A stretch of 64,000 bases of DNA from Cryptomeria japonica (taxonomy: Eukaryota; Streptophyta; Pinopsida; Cupressales; Cupressaceae): NCBI RefSeq assembly GCF_030272615.1, contig NC_081414.1, forward strand, positions 306,692,664 to 306,756,663, written 5' to 3'. This document shows positions 22,742 through 35,380 of the stretch, one piece after another. The translations under genes were made by a program, and so were the position numbers. Every line of letters begins with the position of its first letter. Within the stretch, counting starts at the first letter, position 1. The notes below the pieces were generated by a model. That model made no database searches. It saw only the letters and a list, made by a program, of their open reading frames with translations, and was not told the DNA's origin.

Positions 22742-23582
22742 TTGTTGGCATTATGTGAACTGGTATGAGGACATGATGACATTCTATGTTGTCATTGATG
22801 TCAATATGTTGAAGAAGAAAGAACCAGTACGTTACCAAGAATCGGTACATGTGAGAAACAGTATAACATTGTGAACTGGTATATGTGCCAAAGTGAAGTG
22901 GTGTGTTTGTTCAAGGTGAACCTGCATGTGGTTATGGGAACCGGTACATGGAAGCTTTGTATGACTATTGGTTGGTAGTCTCAACTTCAGGGTTTTTGAT
23001 TGAAGTACTTCAAGCCTGTGTGACTCAACCAGTGACTTTGTGTGATGAGTTAGCATTGTAACGAAGAACAAATCATGTTGCCACGTCAGCCTTATGCGTG
23101 TGAAGGATCTTGTGTGAAGGAGATTGTTCCTATCTACCTCGAGAATGTGTGAAGTCTGTAAACGGTGAAAAAATGTGATGGGTTATCAGCCTCCATGAAA
23201 GCGGTGGAAAATGGATGATGGAGAACATCTTGAGATTGGTTCAATACTGTTGCATTTAATGCAATGTGCTCAATGGTCAGGATTGAACAATTTGAATTTC
23301 TTAACCTAACATGTTTAGGGTTTAGGGTTTATGCTACCAACCTATCTGTTTCTGATAAGATCGATGTTGTGTTTCATTTTGAGGTTGTTGGCAAAAGTTG
23401 TGTGTGTGTATCCAAGTGAAGGGATACATGATTCTTGCCAGACCAAAGGAGAGAAGTGATACCTATAGAGTGTAAGTGCAGAAGGTGAAGAGGAGCTAAA
23501 GAAGATCTACATTGGCATTGAGTGTTGTTACCAGATCATTGTAATACTTGTTGATCTCTAACCACTTCAATAGTTGGGAAAT

Positions 23583-23816
23583 CCCTTAATAGGGTAGCTT
23601 TAACAACTTACTGTAAATCCTTTAACAAGGTGACTCAAAACCATTGAGTTCTTGAAATCCTCTAACAAGGTAACCTTTAACAGGGTTTAACCCTTAACCA
23701 GGTATTCTAGCCATCCCTTAACCAAGTGATCCCTAATAGGATCGGTCCTAACAGAACCTATTGTATCAGTCTTTAACCAGACAAGGCTCCTAATAGAGCG
23801 AACTTCTAAAGAGTTC
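23583..23816 (+). repeat. YTAACM inverted-repeat array (C1 3' LTR)
   Basis: This is the same array as in the 5' LTR. Loop changes such as CTAACA to CTAATA leave the GATCC/GGATC and GCTC/GAGC stems intact. Confidence 0.78.
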
Positions 23817-24174
23817 AAAAATAGCTTGTGGGTATTCATCCCCACCGTGGTTTTTCCTAGTTGGGTTTCCACGTGAAAAATTTGTGTGTCATGTGTGGTG
23901 TTATTCATGTGATGGTTTAAGTGATTTGTGTTTGAAGGTAAATCATGTTGATCTATCTATTTATATATCTTTGATTATAGATTACCTGTTCATGCACTAG
24001 GGTGAAATGGAAATGAAGTATTAGATTGTATGAAAAGATAAGTGTCAACCAGTTTATGTTTGTCTCAGTTACTTTGGGTTTTACCAGCTGTACTCTATTT
24101 AAGACCGGTGTTACTGTTTGTCTGCCAAAGCACAGTGTCTGCTGGAAAACTGGTTTAGGATTGTGTTTTTTTCT

Positions 24175-24201
24175 GTACTGATTCACCCCCCCTCTCAGTA
24201 C
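24175..24201 (+). other. U5 hairpin, C1 3' LTR
   Basis: GTACTGA and TCAGTAC form a perfect 7-bp stem around TTCACCCCCCCTC. Confidence 0.68.
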
Positions 24202-24241
24202 TAGTTTGGTACTATCCATTCATCATTGAGTTATCAGTGTT

Positions 24242-25435
24242 CTCCTAGCCTCTGATGGTTTGCCCAACTATTTCGGTGATGGAGGGAGAGAGACCAATGA
24301 AAGTATTGGTTCTATGTTTTAGCCATCCATGCTAGTATTTGTAATCTTCAATTTCTTTTCTACGTCCTTCATCAAAGCTTCTAGACTTTCATTTGTAGAG
24401 GCTAGTCTATTATGAGGCACAAAGGTATCAACACCTTTTCTCAATGCAGTACAAGGGAGATTTGTATCAGTAGGGATACTGACTTCAACTCCATTATAAG
24501 GAAATTTTAAGCATTGATGGTATGTAGATGGAATTGCCTTCATTCATGAATCTATGGCCCGCCTAGTAACATATTGTATGATAGCGGAAGATCAAGTACC
24601 TAGAAAATGACATCTCTTTCTATAGGTCCCACCCTAGTTGGTAATAATACCAAACCTTTAGAGGTCCTTTCTTCTTCATCATAGGCTTTAATTACTATTT
24701 TCATGTTTGGATCAATGATATTTTCAGAAAATCCTAGTTGTATAAGCAGACTGCAAGTACAAATATTCAACCCCGCACCTCCATCTATCAAAACATGTTT
24801 AACTTTATGTTTATGGATCATGGCTTCAATATGCAATGGTTGGTTATGTGGATGGTTTAGCGAGTTTTCATCTTCTTTAGAGAAGGTCAGATAGTGAGGT
24901 GAAGTCAAATGACCAACCATAGACTTAAACTGATCAATATCTAAATCTTTTGGAACGTTAGTTGTGAGCAACACTTTATCCAAGATTTCTTTGTGAGTAG
25001 AAGATATTTTGAGCAATTCAAAGATGGAGATTTGAGCATTTGTCCTTTTCAACTGTTCAACAATGCTATATCTAGAGGATGATGATGAAGTTAGTTGTTT
25101 AAATTTGTCAAATGTTGATTCTTTTTGTTTGTTTGATGAGATTGGTATGTTTAATGTTATTTGAGTCAGAGTTGAAGAACTAGCTCCTTGGAGAGTGACT
25201 TTCTTTTGAGAATGGTTCATAGCCTTTGCATATCATGATTCATTTTGTTTGTCTTTGATTATAATCACATTGCAATATTCAGATTGGGAAGACTCAATCA
25301 TGTTGATAACGTTGTCATTGCTGGTATAAGTGTAATTTACTTTGGCGCCTCCTTTTATTTTTTAGGAATCACCTTGTTCGTAAATAGGTAAAGGGTCCTT
25401 AAATGATTTGTGATCAACATTTGTTGGGTGATTCC
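24242..25435 (-). pseudogene. T1 protease
   Basis: Minus-strand frames give HVLIDGGAGLNICTCSLL, the aspartic protease site in the DGG form common in Tat-type elements (about 24780-24730). VIKAYDEEERT and then PIERDVIFQVLDLPLSYNMLLG follow, ending with MKAIPSTYHQCLKFPYNGVEV. The reading frame changes once near 24560. The region 25221-25435 links gag to protease and has a stop. C1 inserted just downstream. Confidence 0.8.
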
Positions 25436-26946
25436 CTACAATAATTTACCAGTGTCTATGAGATCTTGAATCTCATGCTTGTGCTTCATGCAGTTGTTTG
25501 TGTTATGACCTTTATTCCGATGGTAGTTGCAGTATTCATTTTCTCTCCACCATTTTGGTTTGCCTTCCAGATCATATGGCCTATAATTATCTAGTAACAT
25601 TATCAGGTTGTTTTCTAATAATGTTTTGAAAGCAGATTCATATGATTCTTCCAAAGGAGTGAATTCATGTCTAGGTTTTGAAAGCCAAGGTTTCTCTTTA
25701 AACCACTCTTTTGCTTTCTTCGAGGGATTTTCTGTTGCGGTTTCAGTTGCTTTGAGTGCTTCCATGCCACTAGACAAGTTGAATACCATGGGATTCGAGT
25801 TGGTTTTAATAGTGTCTACTACTCCATCATTAACAACATTCTTGTTGTTGTCTTTGCCATATTTACAATACTTGTTCTTTTCTTTAGAGCTAGATCCTGG
25901 TTGTGTTTCTTTCCAAGGTGAGATATCTCATTTATTTATAAGCACATCTTCCATTCAGATAGCATTATCCACCATTTTATTAAATGATGGGTGCACTTTC
26001 ATTTGGATACTATATTTCAATTCAAGGATCAGATTGTTGACGAATATATCCATTTTCTCAGAATCTGGAATAGGTTGTGAATATCTAGAGAACATCTTTA
26101 TCCAACGTTGGAGGAAAGTGAGAAAAGGCTTCCCCATTTTCTGTTTGGTATTGCAAAGCTCGATCATAGTAATGAGATGTCGAATGTTATAGGAGTATTG
26201 TTGTAGAAATAGTTAGATTAATTCTTCAAAAGTTTTTATTCCCTTAGGTAGACTTGAGAACCATTCCATAGCTTTCCCTCCCAAACTTCTCAAGAAAAGG
26301 TGCATGAGATACGTTTGGTTGTGCATGAATTCCATACATAAAGCACAAAATTCTCTGAAGTGATCTTGAGGGTCTGAGGTACCATCATAGTTGTCAAATT
26401 TTGGGATCTCAACTTGTGAAGGAAATGGAGGCATGTATAGGTTTTTGTCAAATGGAAATGGGCATATTGTCTCCAAAGAATATTGTTTTGGGGATTTATC
26501 CTTGTTTTATAGTTCAGTGATCTTAGTCCATAAGACTTGTAATTGTCTGTGTACCATTGTTATAGGTGATTATTCCTTTTTAGTGACAAGAGTCTAAATG
26601 TCATAACCAGTAGGAAGTTTAGCGCCTTGTTTTTCTAGTTCTAGAAAATCATTTTCGGAAATCTTTATCCTTTTGACATCTATGAATATCTTTTTCTGGT
26701 GGTTCAGAGTCTTCAGATTCACTTGATGAGGAATCATTATCGATATCATGAATACTGAGGTTGTCTTTGTTATTTTGTTTTATTCTAGGTATAGTGGGAG
26801 ATAAAGGCTCATCATAAACTAGTATTTGATGATGAAGGTTTATCAGTGAGCGGGTCCTTTACGTAAAATGGGTTATCTTGATATGAAAAGGATTCCCCTT
26901 TGCCTTTGGCATCTTTCTTATGAGAACTTCTAGTTTGAGTAGGCAT
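25436..26946 (-). pseudogene. T1 gag
   Basis: It starts MPTQTRSSHKKDAKG at 26946 and runs down through several stops. VEIPKFDNYDGTSDPQDHF and GGKAMEWFSSLPKGI (26420-26230) form the typical plant Ty3 capsid block. RWIKMFSRYSQPIPDSEKM follows. Near 25530 the knuckle YCNYHRNKGHNTNNC has the C-x2-H-x4-H-x4-C form seen in Tat-type gag. Stops occur, for example, near 26815 and 26213. Confidence 0.82.
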
Positions 26947-27033
26947 TTTTATCGATTGATGTGACCTAAAGTTGTTTGGGATTTAGAAGTCAAGATCAAA
27001 CTCAGAGCTAGTTGTTTGGTTAACGTATTGATT

Positions 27034-27178
27034 GAGAGAAACAACTAAGATTTAGTCTGGTTTCAGGAAAGATCTATCATGTGTAAGACGTTTATCTAAG
27101 TTGATTTGAGAGAAGTGACTAAGACTTGGTCTAGTTTCAGGAACAATCTATCCTGTATAAGACATTATCTAAGTGACT
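27034..27178 (-). repeat. 74-bp tandem duplication in T1 leader
   Basis: Two imperfect copies start at GAGAGAA (27034 and 27108). They share GTTTCAGGAA and TCTAAGT segments. Confidence 0.75.
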
Positions 27179-27497
27179 TAAGTTTGATAAGTAGTTGATT
27201 GAAGTAGCTGAAAAATGATCGACAAATCATACAACACAAATGGAAGAGGTACACTGTTTTGATTTGTTTATGCTCAGGATGATGATAACTAGTATTATGC
27301 TCACTATAGACTGTTTTAGGAAAATTAGACTGTTCTCAACTGACAAAATCAGAGATTCATACGACAGGTTTTACAGGACTAGATGATAGTTTAAAAGCTT
27401 TAGAACGATGACAATATTGTTTTGTATGAGTTGCTGCCTAGTACTGTACAACAGATGGGTATGTTTGTAATGACAGACTGATTAGTGAAAAGGTTTA

Positions 27498-27638
27498 TCA
27501 TATGACATAGAATTTAGGATAAAACGACAATTCTCAGAACCAGACAATAGACAATCAAGGCTCACATGACATAGAATTCAGGATGAAATGACAATTCTCA
27601 GAACTAGACGACAGACAATTAGGGCTCGTATGACATAG
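27498..27638 (-). repeat. 64-bp tandem repeat in T1 leader
   Basis: Units start at 27498, 27562 and (partial) 27626. Each has ATATGACATAGAATT- and GACAATTCTCAGAAC-like blocks. Confidence 0.82.
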
Positions 27639-29213
27639 GATGGAGTCTCATATGACAAACTATTAGGACTGATGGAATTTCATACGAGACAAAAATTGAA
27701 GTAGGAGGATAGATAAAAGGACTCACATGACAATGTCTGGACAAAGGTTAAATTCTGAGTTTTCATTGACTGAGTATGACAACTGAGTATGACCAATTTT
27801 GACTAGGATAGACTAGTTTTGATATGGATAGAGTTTCAGTCATTTAGTTTGTTTCTTGTTTTCTCCAATTTTGGTATTTCAGTTTTAGTTTTAGGGATGA
27901 AAACACAAAAAACACGTAACATGAATAATAAGTCCAATCACAGCATGCAAACCCTATGGAAATTGGTGAGAGAAGAAAACCTTTGCTTGTAGACTTAGGT
28001 ACACACCCAATAGCTAATCAGAATACGACCACTAAGTCTCACATAATGGATTCTAAATGTCGTATTAGCTGACTCCAAATTCTAATGGGGGCACAAAATG
28101 ACAAGTATCTTGGGAGAGTTACTATCTCTCTTGCACAAAGATTATCCCCCTTTCAGAGGTGAACCAGGTAGCTTCTAATTTGAATTGGAACTAGTAAGGG
28201 GTTTGTTTAGCGCGTTGAGGTATAAACTCAATTAAGAGGTCTCCCAGCCTTGAAAATCAAGGTTTAATATACCCGAGGGTACATAGGAGAGCTATTCCCG
28301 AGCATTGCCGTTGACTTGATTTTCATCAAATCACGTTTGTTTTATAGTGGGTCAGAGTACTTGGCATTTAGTCATTCCCACTTGGGTCATTCCCCTCTCA
28401 CCTATCGTAATGGCTATAGATTTATTAGCTCCTTGGGAGGGTAGGCCCACTAAAGATAATACAAATCTCAAAGTTAAATAAAACGCCTCAAGGGTCTGGA
28501 TTTTTTGTTGTCTATAAAGACAAGAGCATACTCTCCTACCTCTCAATTTTTTCTTAAAACATGAAATACATATTTGTTCTTTAACTAGATAGCAATTTAG
28601 GTGCCTAAAAATGAATTTAAAGAATACATGATGTTTGGTCGATTCTCCTCAGGCAACCTGCAAAGACAACAAATCAGTAGTCATAGTGTCTTTGTGTGAC
28701 AAGCATATTCTTTGACAGGTGTTCTGCAAAAACTAATTAGGCTGTAAAAATTTCTCAGATAGACAGATAACAAGCTAGGGTCAGCTTCAGTATAATCAAA
28801 ATTGAATAGAGAGCCTAAAGAATGAAATCTTCTTTTTTTTTTACCAAAAAATATAGATCCGTATGACAATTTTCACCTAGTCGTACGATAATCCATACCA
28901 GATTGGATGATACCTGCTGTAGACACCTAAAAATGGTCAACGCTTGCGGAGTCATACTTTAACATTTGCGCATTGCCTCATTTTAGGTTTTTGTGTTGCA
29001 TTGCCATTTCTCCTATGTCACGCACTTGGTTTTTATCATTTGCGAGCATCCATTCATTCTTCTACATTCTTCATTATGTCTCGCTTTCAAATTTGGTCTT
29101 GTCGACAACACTATCCAGTCATGATTTTAATCAATCTTATCCTATTGCATCAATGTGCGTGCTTATTTGTCATCATTTTGGACATCGTCAATCCTAGTTA
29201 GGGTTTTGTCCTC

Positions 29214-29525
29214 CTGTCAATCTTGTGATCAATTTGTCATCGATCGTTGTCCTCTTATCAATCTTGTCATCTGGCGATCGATTTATCATCAATCCTTATC
29301 ATTTTCAATCTTGTCGTTTAACGATCGATTTGTCATTGGTCATTGTCATGTTCGATCCTGTCATTTTGCAATCTATTTATCATCAACTCTCGTTGTCATG
29401 TTCGATACTGTCATTTTGCAATCTATTTATCATCAACTCTTGTCATCTTGTTCGATCTTGTCATTTTGCGATCGATTTGTCATCGATCGTTGTCTATCTC
29501 AAATATGTCAATTTGGATCAATTTG
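29214..29525 (+). repeat. Expanded 48-bp repeat in S1
   Basis: About six imperfect units carry TCAATCTTGTCAT...GATCGATTTRTCATC-like sequence, against about three in the N1 LTRs. Confidence 0.78.
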
Positions 29526-30158
29526 TCATTGTTCCTCGTCAATTGGCGCATTTTATCAATTAAATCATTTATCACATTGGTCATTTATCAATCCAAAATC
29601 AAATCATAATTGAGTCAATTATCTTTCATCAAGACCTAATTCATCTTCTAGGGTTTCGTGATTTAATCATTTAACCTTGTGTGTGTCATTTCTTCCTTTA
29701 GGATTAATAAATTGTTTATTTATCCTAAGTCTTCTCATTACAATTAAATGTTCATTTAATTGGCTAATTATTCCTCTTTGTGAATTAATTAATAAATGAC
29801 AAATTATTAATTAATTTACCTAATTCCTAATTTCATCATTTCTAATTCTTAATTTCCTAATTTCTAATTTTCATTATTTCCTAATTCCTAATTTCCACCT
29901 ATTTTCTAATTTCCTAATTGCAATTTCCACCTAATTAACTTGTCTCTAGTTCTCCCTATTTTTGTGCTTCGTGCGTCATACTCTTGACATAGCAAGATGT
30001 CATAAGGTTCTAGTTCTCTAAGCTTTGCATTGGCAATATGTCATAATTCATGACATAGAAGGTGTCATAACCTTCTTATTTTCACTAAATTTTGCCATTT
30101 TGAAATCAATTGCTTCTAATATCCATGTCATGCTAATTTGTTCATCTCTCCAATTCTT

Positions 30159-30166
30159 CTATAAAT
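30159..30166 (+). promoter_or_regulatory. Putative TATA box of S1
   Basis: CTATAAAT is conserved with the N1 LTRs despite the divergence around it. Confidence 0.5.
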
Positions 30167-30667
30167 TGGATGATCTTCATCAATCAAGGCTAATTGGTAA
30201 TTGGTAATTGGTAATTGATAATCAGGCTATCGAATCTAAGCTTCTAGTACTCTTGATCAAAAATCCCGTCTACTTGCTTTCAATTGTGTGTGCACTTGTA
30301 GGTGAGATCCACAATCCAACCATTTAGAGAGGAAAGAAGAACAATGGAGCCGCATGGAAGGAGCATTCAAATCGTCATCTGGTTTGCATAATCATTAGTT
30401 TTGTATGCTTTGTTTCTATGTCTCTATTGAATGTGTCTTAGGATAGATTCATTGCAATGAATGCATTTGTAATTGATTATTAGTTTTTATCTTGTCTTGT
30501 GATGATCTCCTATTTCCTAACGTACACCTGCAGTTGTTGTTCTGGCATGTGAGATATGTGGTACGATATTTTGTTGCAATTGTATGGCAAAAAAATCTGA
30601 AAAGTTAAAAATCCGAAAAAAATAAAAAATAAAAAGTTAGTCTTGGAGGCCAAAAAAAGTAGTCTTC

Positions 30668-30686
30668 GATCCCATGGTGGGCGCCA
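30668..30686 (-). other. T1 primer-binding site (tRNA-Lys)
   Basis: The minus strand reads TGGCGCCCACCATGGGATC. This matches the complement of the 3' end of plant tRNA-Lys (from memory) for the first 11 bases and mostly beyond. It is four bases from a TG/CA-type LTR edge at 30691. Confidence 0.7.
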
Positions 30687-30690
30687 GAAA

Positions 30691-31852
30691 TGTGTGTGAA
30701 AAATGAAATAAGTCTGTAAGTTGCAAGACACAACACTTCAATTAAGTCATTACATGTATGGTTAGACAGATATAAGCATGAATATGAAAACCATTACAAA
30801 TCGACTAATTGCCTTCTAAAAGATGTGAGTATAAGATTGCTCTCAGATTTGTATAAGCAATACTAGTGACTAGACTACACCAAGATGAAGGATTTAATCT
30901 ATATGAGCATGATATTAAGCTAAATGGATGAAAGATGAATGAAATATTCAAGCAATATGAATTCAAGCAATATGGATTCAAGCAATCATAATTGAAATAA
31001 ATATACAAAAAACTAAACTAAGATGCAAATAATCTCAAAAAGCAAGCACAATATATTCAATGACTCTAGAGAAAAAAGTGTATAATAATAGATCTCTAGG
31101 GTGTTTTGAATGAGATTTGAAGGTTGAATTTATAGAGAATCACAAGAGAGATCAAGAAAAATAACAATTTAGGATTAATTGAAATAATTGGGAAATCAGA
31201 TTCAGTTAACCTTGAGATAGATTCCAATTATAGTTTAATTGAAATACATTTAAATAAGAAGTTCAAGTTGCATCAGAAATAAGATTTAATTAATTCCATG
31301 CATTTATGATAAAAATAGGTATTTTTTTTATTTATTCAAGAAAAGTGTATTTTCAATGCAACTGGACTTCTTTTTCTCAAAAGCTTTGAGTTCTAATTTT
31401 AGAGAATGATTAAATTCCAATAAATTGCTTTTCTAATTTCAAGTTCTCAATTTAGAAGAAGAAATAATATCTCAAGTTTGATTTCTCTTTCAATTCAATT
31501 CTTTTATTTTATTTTCAATTTAACTCTTGCTTTGTGATTAATTCCTCTTTTGTAATAAATTAATTCTTTTTTATGATTAAATGGCAAATTTATTAGTTAA
31601 TTAAATATGCTAGGATATTTAATAAATTAAATAGGATAATTCATCAAAATGATTTTCTTGGAATGATTTAATTAATTAAATAAATATTTAATAAATATTG
31701 AGTAATTCACTTGCCATGTAATATTTGATGATTAAAGAAATAATAAATTATGCTCAAGATTGATTTAACTTCCTTTGGTTAGGACCTTGGTGATGTTGTT
31801 GAGATTAGGGGCCCATGGTTTAGATGACCAACTTTAGGGTATTATAGTAACA
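30691..31852 (-). repeat. T1 5' LTR (putative)
   Basis: Its PBS-side edge is good: CACACA on the minus strand, then TTTC, then the PBS. The outer edge is inferred at 31852, where the minus strand would start TGTTACTATAATACCC. No second copy is in the window, so length and outer boundary are unproven. Confidence 0.5.
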
Positions 31853-31973
31853 AGCCTTTATGTCTTCTTACACACATATGGATTGACACCATGATGTCTT
31901 ACTACACCCATACCAATCAAAATTGCTTACTCATCGGTGACCATGCCATATCGGCTAACATCAATGACAACCT

Positions 31974-32507
31974 TGTTAGACAACTCAAATAACCAGATGA
32001 TAACCAAATGACAACTTGGGGGGGGGGGTGAATCAGTTATCACCGGATTATAGAAATTTAAGCATTCAAAACCTTATCATCACAACACATAAACTAAATA
32101 CCGAAATAATAAATATAGCTATTAAACATAAGCATAAATCACAAAATAGTTACCGTCCATCCATAAGACATGACACCAAGATTTCTACATAGAAAACCCG
32201 GTAAAGGGAAAAACCATGGTGGGAATCCTACCCATAGTTAGATAATACTTCTACAATAAGTATGTGATTACAATATGAGGGGAATGCACATTGAGGAAGG
32301 CCAATAGGCTAGAGCACAATTCTCATCAAAAAAAGGATCCTCACTGACAACAAAAATATCAGACTACGATCCAGAAAGAAGAGTGAATTGTAAGTATAGC
32401 ATCTCCTATTCCTGAGTACAGTTTTAGTTAAGCTCAATACTGAAGGCTTTAAACCTCTCTTACAAACCCAATTTGATCACCTATTATTGATAAAACCTTA
32501 TGCATAT
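31974..32507 (-). repeat. C2 3' LTR, U5-side part
   Basis: It is homologous to 52504-53025 over its length. It ends exactly where L1 begins, with catat as the duplicated target. Confidence 0.9.
32009..32042 (-). other. U5 hairpin, C2 3' LTR
   Basis: On the minus strand TGATAACT pairs with AGTTGTCA (one wobble) around a loop with an 11-C run. Confidence 0.55.
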
Positions 32508-35137
32508 TGTAATGCCCACGAAAATACCCAAAGAAATATAGCTAAATACACACTAATTTAATTTTTTTTTATCAATACAACACATAACATCACTTAAGCA
32601 ATGCAGTGAGCACACAACAACATTTAAGTGTTATGAACATAGAATAATTCACTCAATCTATTAAAACAATTATGCAAGCGGAATACAATAAATCATTACT
32701 GCTAACTCCCTAGGGTATCTCAACACCATTACTTAATCTACCTACATAAGAAATAAACATTTACTTCCTTCCAGATCAATACCTAATAATCTTAATCATT
32801 TTTCAAGCATAGGTACAATATAGAGATACCTAACACTCATAATATGCAACCTTCTTAATCTTTCATTTAATATGAGATTCTATCTTTCAATGCATAGCTA
32901 TTTCCCTTTTTCTCTTAGTTTCATTTTATACACCTTAACCCATTACCATTAACCAACCTTTCATTTTTAACATCACCATTCACATACCAAGATTAACCCT
33001 TACATTACATTCCCACAATTTCCATTTACGATTAACTTCCACATAATCATTTATGATTCTATGCTCTTAGAATGCTTATTACTTCATCATGATTCCTAAA
33101 GTACATAAGGCAATAATCACAAAGTCCTAACCAATTAATCCATAGCCCATTTAATTCTTATAAATTCTCTTACACTATATCAATTAACCAACAATCATCT
33201 TACTACAAATTAAGTAACTACATGAATTCATCTCAACACAAGCTAAGGTACAATATCCTAATTCCATAACAACTAATAGCATCCACCAATGGAGATATAA
33301 TCTCAAACCATAACACATGATACATCCTAATCCTTTCCTAAAAGACAAGCATTCATTTTACAGTCTACTCATAAACTTACTAGTAATTTCCATTAATAAG
33401 ATTAGTAATTCATTCATTAAGAACATCCATACAATCTTTTCATAAGGAACATTCAACTACAGCCCCAACATTATAATATTTCAATCCTACCATTAGATCA
33501 CTATCTACGAAGTATGATACTATAGTTTCAAATTCTTAAATGACAACTCATAAACATTTCCTAAGATATCTCCCAATATTACTCATACTCATACATCCTA
33601 CCAAGGCATAGTATTTCCGCCAGTCAAGAATTAGTTAAAGATATCATTTCAAGACTAATACCATTATCATAACATTTACAACATTTCTTTTTAACATGGC
33701 TCATCAAGAATACAAAATACATCATTTAATTCCAAACCACAATACTTATCCACATCTCATGCATCCATTTCATTTAATATAAATGTGTTACAATTCAACT
33801 CAGGGTTCATCATTACAATCATATACCATAACCAAAAGCTATCACTATAACTAGAACAACATGATCATTTCTCATAAGCATGATTTCTTTTACAGCCATT
33901 ACATAAGAATTTCATTACATAAATAACATCATCATTTACATTCTTGCTGCAATTATTATCCATGAACAATCTGAAGAAGCATCCTCATCCACACAAGAAG
34001 AATCCAAGGATAGGAACATCCCAATAGTTTAAAATCACCAACCACCTGGCCATGTGGAACCAAAGGAACCATCCCCTGTGCTAGGAGACAACACAAGGTC
34101 CCAACACACACTCTACACCTAAGTTGGCACCTATAACCAAGAAGACTAACCACACAAGGACTCTCAAGCAAGAACTCACACAAAACCACAAGAATGAACT
34201 CCCAGAGGCGTAAAACTCATCAGGACATAAATGCATCCAATAAGCATAATCATAAATTATAAAGGGGAAACACATGTAGGAGTGGAGTGTCATCACGTGC
34301 CATCCTCATAACATAATAATATATTAACACAAGGCACTATCCTGATGGACATGTGGAGCCATCTCAACCTATGAGAGACCAAGGGAGATTAGCTTACCAT
34401 CTTCATGACCTTCTCATGCTTACCTTAAAACATCCTCCCTTGGACTAAGCCATGAGGCTCAAAACTATTCATTATCTTGTTTAAATAAGTTCTAATTACC
34501 CATCCCAATTAATTCATTATCAATGCTATCACTTGTTTACAAATCATAGAAAACTCCAATGTGCCTTGGTGGTCTAGACTTCATGCAAGCCTATCTCTCG
34601 TGACCCCAGTCATCACAAGGAAGCCCACTCCTCCTAACATGGCCCAACAATAAATCATAAGAGGCTCCAATTCAAATTCCAAGAAAAGATCCATAACTTC
34701 ATCATGCATCCCAACAACACATAAAAACATGCAAGGAAAAACCATAGCTAAAGAGCGCAAAGGGCTGAAATCCATTATTATACAAAATGAGCCTCGATGT
34801 GGAAATCTATATCAAATAAGAAATATTTCATTAATAAAACATATCATTTCTACTGTCTCCACAACAATATCATCTTGTTGTCTCCATAACAATACCATCT
34901 TGCTATCTCCACATAAATAACATTTTTCCATTGCATCATCTCAATATAAGAAAAGACTCAAATATTCAACAATAAATAAGTCAAGAATGTTACAACATAG
35001 AGAACATAAAATTGCATCAATTGATAAGTAACAGTAGCTAGAAAACATCTGCAAAAACCCCCAAAAAAACCTTTGGAATGAAACCAAACTCGAGACACCA
35101 AATCTGACTAGAAAAATAGTGAAAACACCAAAGATAG

Positions 35138-35380
35138 GCAGAACAACACTTTTGTGAAGCAGAACAATGCTTTTGTGCTTAAGTTTAGCACCTATGCATT
35201 GTAGGTCAGCACCTGTGTTAATAGTTTAGCGCCTGTGCATTTAAAAACAACGCTTTTACACAAAGGACAACGCGTATAAACTAAAGGACAATACAGTGCA
35301 ACAAAAGACAACACAAATTCATGAAGTGACAACACAAATGCAACAACAAACAACACATATATAGAGTAAACACTTTTGCA
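35138..35380 (-). repeat. 20-21-bp array in L1 3' LTR
   Basis: About eleven units alternate 20 and 21 bp. The first contain GCACCTATG / GCACCTGTG / GCGCCTGTG (35188, 35209, 35229). The rest contain GACAACRC followed by ATGCA-like words (about 35251, 35271, 35292, 35312, 35333, 35354). Confidence 0.82.

Larger units (their letters stand above)
16894..24236 (+). mobile_element. C1: full-length, inactive Ty1/copia element
   Basis: LTRs of 1473 and 1494 bp (TGTTGGCATT ... GAGTTATCA) are flanked by the perfect TSD gtgtt (16889-16893 and 24237-24241). A tRNA-Met PBS and a PPT are in place. The interior reads gag, protease, integrase, RT and RNase H, which is the Ty1/copia order. The insertion is in T1 between protease and the G-patch, in opposite orientation. 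Many stops, an RT deletion and mutated integrase residues show it is dead. The LTRs differ at roughly 15 of the first 120 positions, so it is old. C4 is the same family in inverse orientation. Confidence 0.95.
22743..24236 (+). repeat. C1 3' LTR
   Basis: This 1494-bp LTR begins TGTTGGCATT and ends GAGTTATCA. It carries the YTAACM array at about 23583-23816 and the hairpin at 24175-24201. Confidence 0.95.
26947..28917 (-). other. T1 5' leader, non-coding
   Basis: This is untranslated T1 sequence between gag and S1. It contains a 74-bp duplication (27034-27178) and a 64-bp tandem repeat (27498-27638). No gene is supported. Confidence 0.6.
28918..30526 (+). mobile_element. S1: solo LTR of the N1 family
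   Basis: This 1609-bp LTR begins TGTAGACACCTAAAAATGG and ends CGTACA. It is flanked by the perfect TSD cctgc (28913-28917 and 30527-30531), with no interior sequence on either side. It is homologous to the N1 LTRs throughout but more diverged. It is longer because the 48-bp repeat is expanded. It formed by LTR-LTR recombination of an insertion into T1's leader. Confidence 0.92.
1319..31852 (-). mobile_element. T1: degenerate Ty3 (Tat-type) LTR retrotransposon, host of nested insertions
   Basis: Minus-strand domains appear in the order expected for a plant Ty3/Tat element: gag (26946-25436), protease (about 25435-24319), G-patch linker (16888-16155), RT (about 14900-14244), Ty3 RNase H, a second archaeal-type RNase H, and integrase ending at 1319. 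The dual RNase H is the Tat hallmark. A PBS matching the 3' end of plant tRNA-Lys lies at about 30668-30686. The element is interrupted by N1 (3431-13976), C1 (16894-24236) and S1 (28918-30526), each with a perfect 5-bp TSD. On both sides of N1 the RNase H reading frame continues, which proves insertion into an existing element. All domains carry stops, so it is dead. Its low-coordinate LTR is not in the window. Confidence 0.87.
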
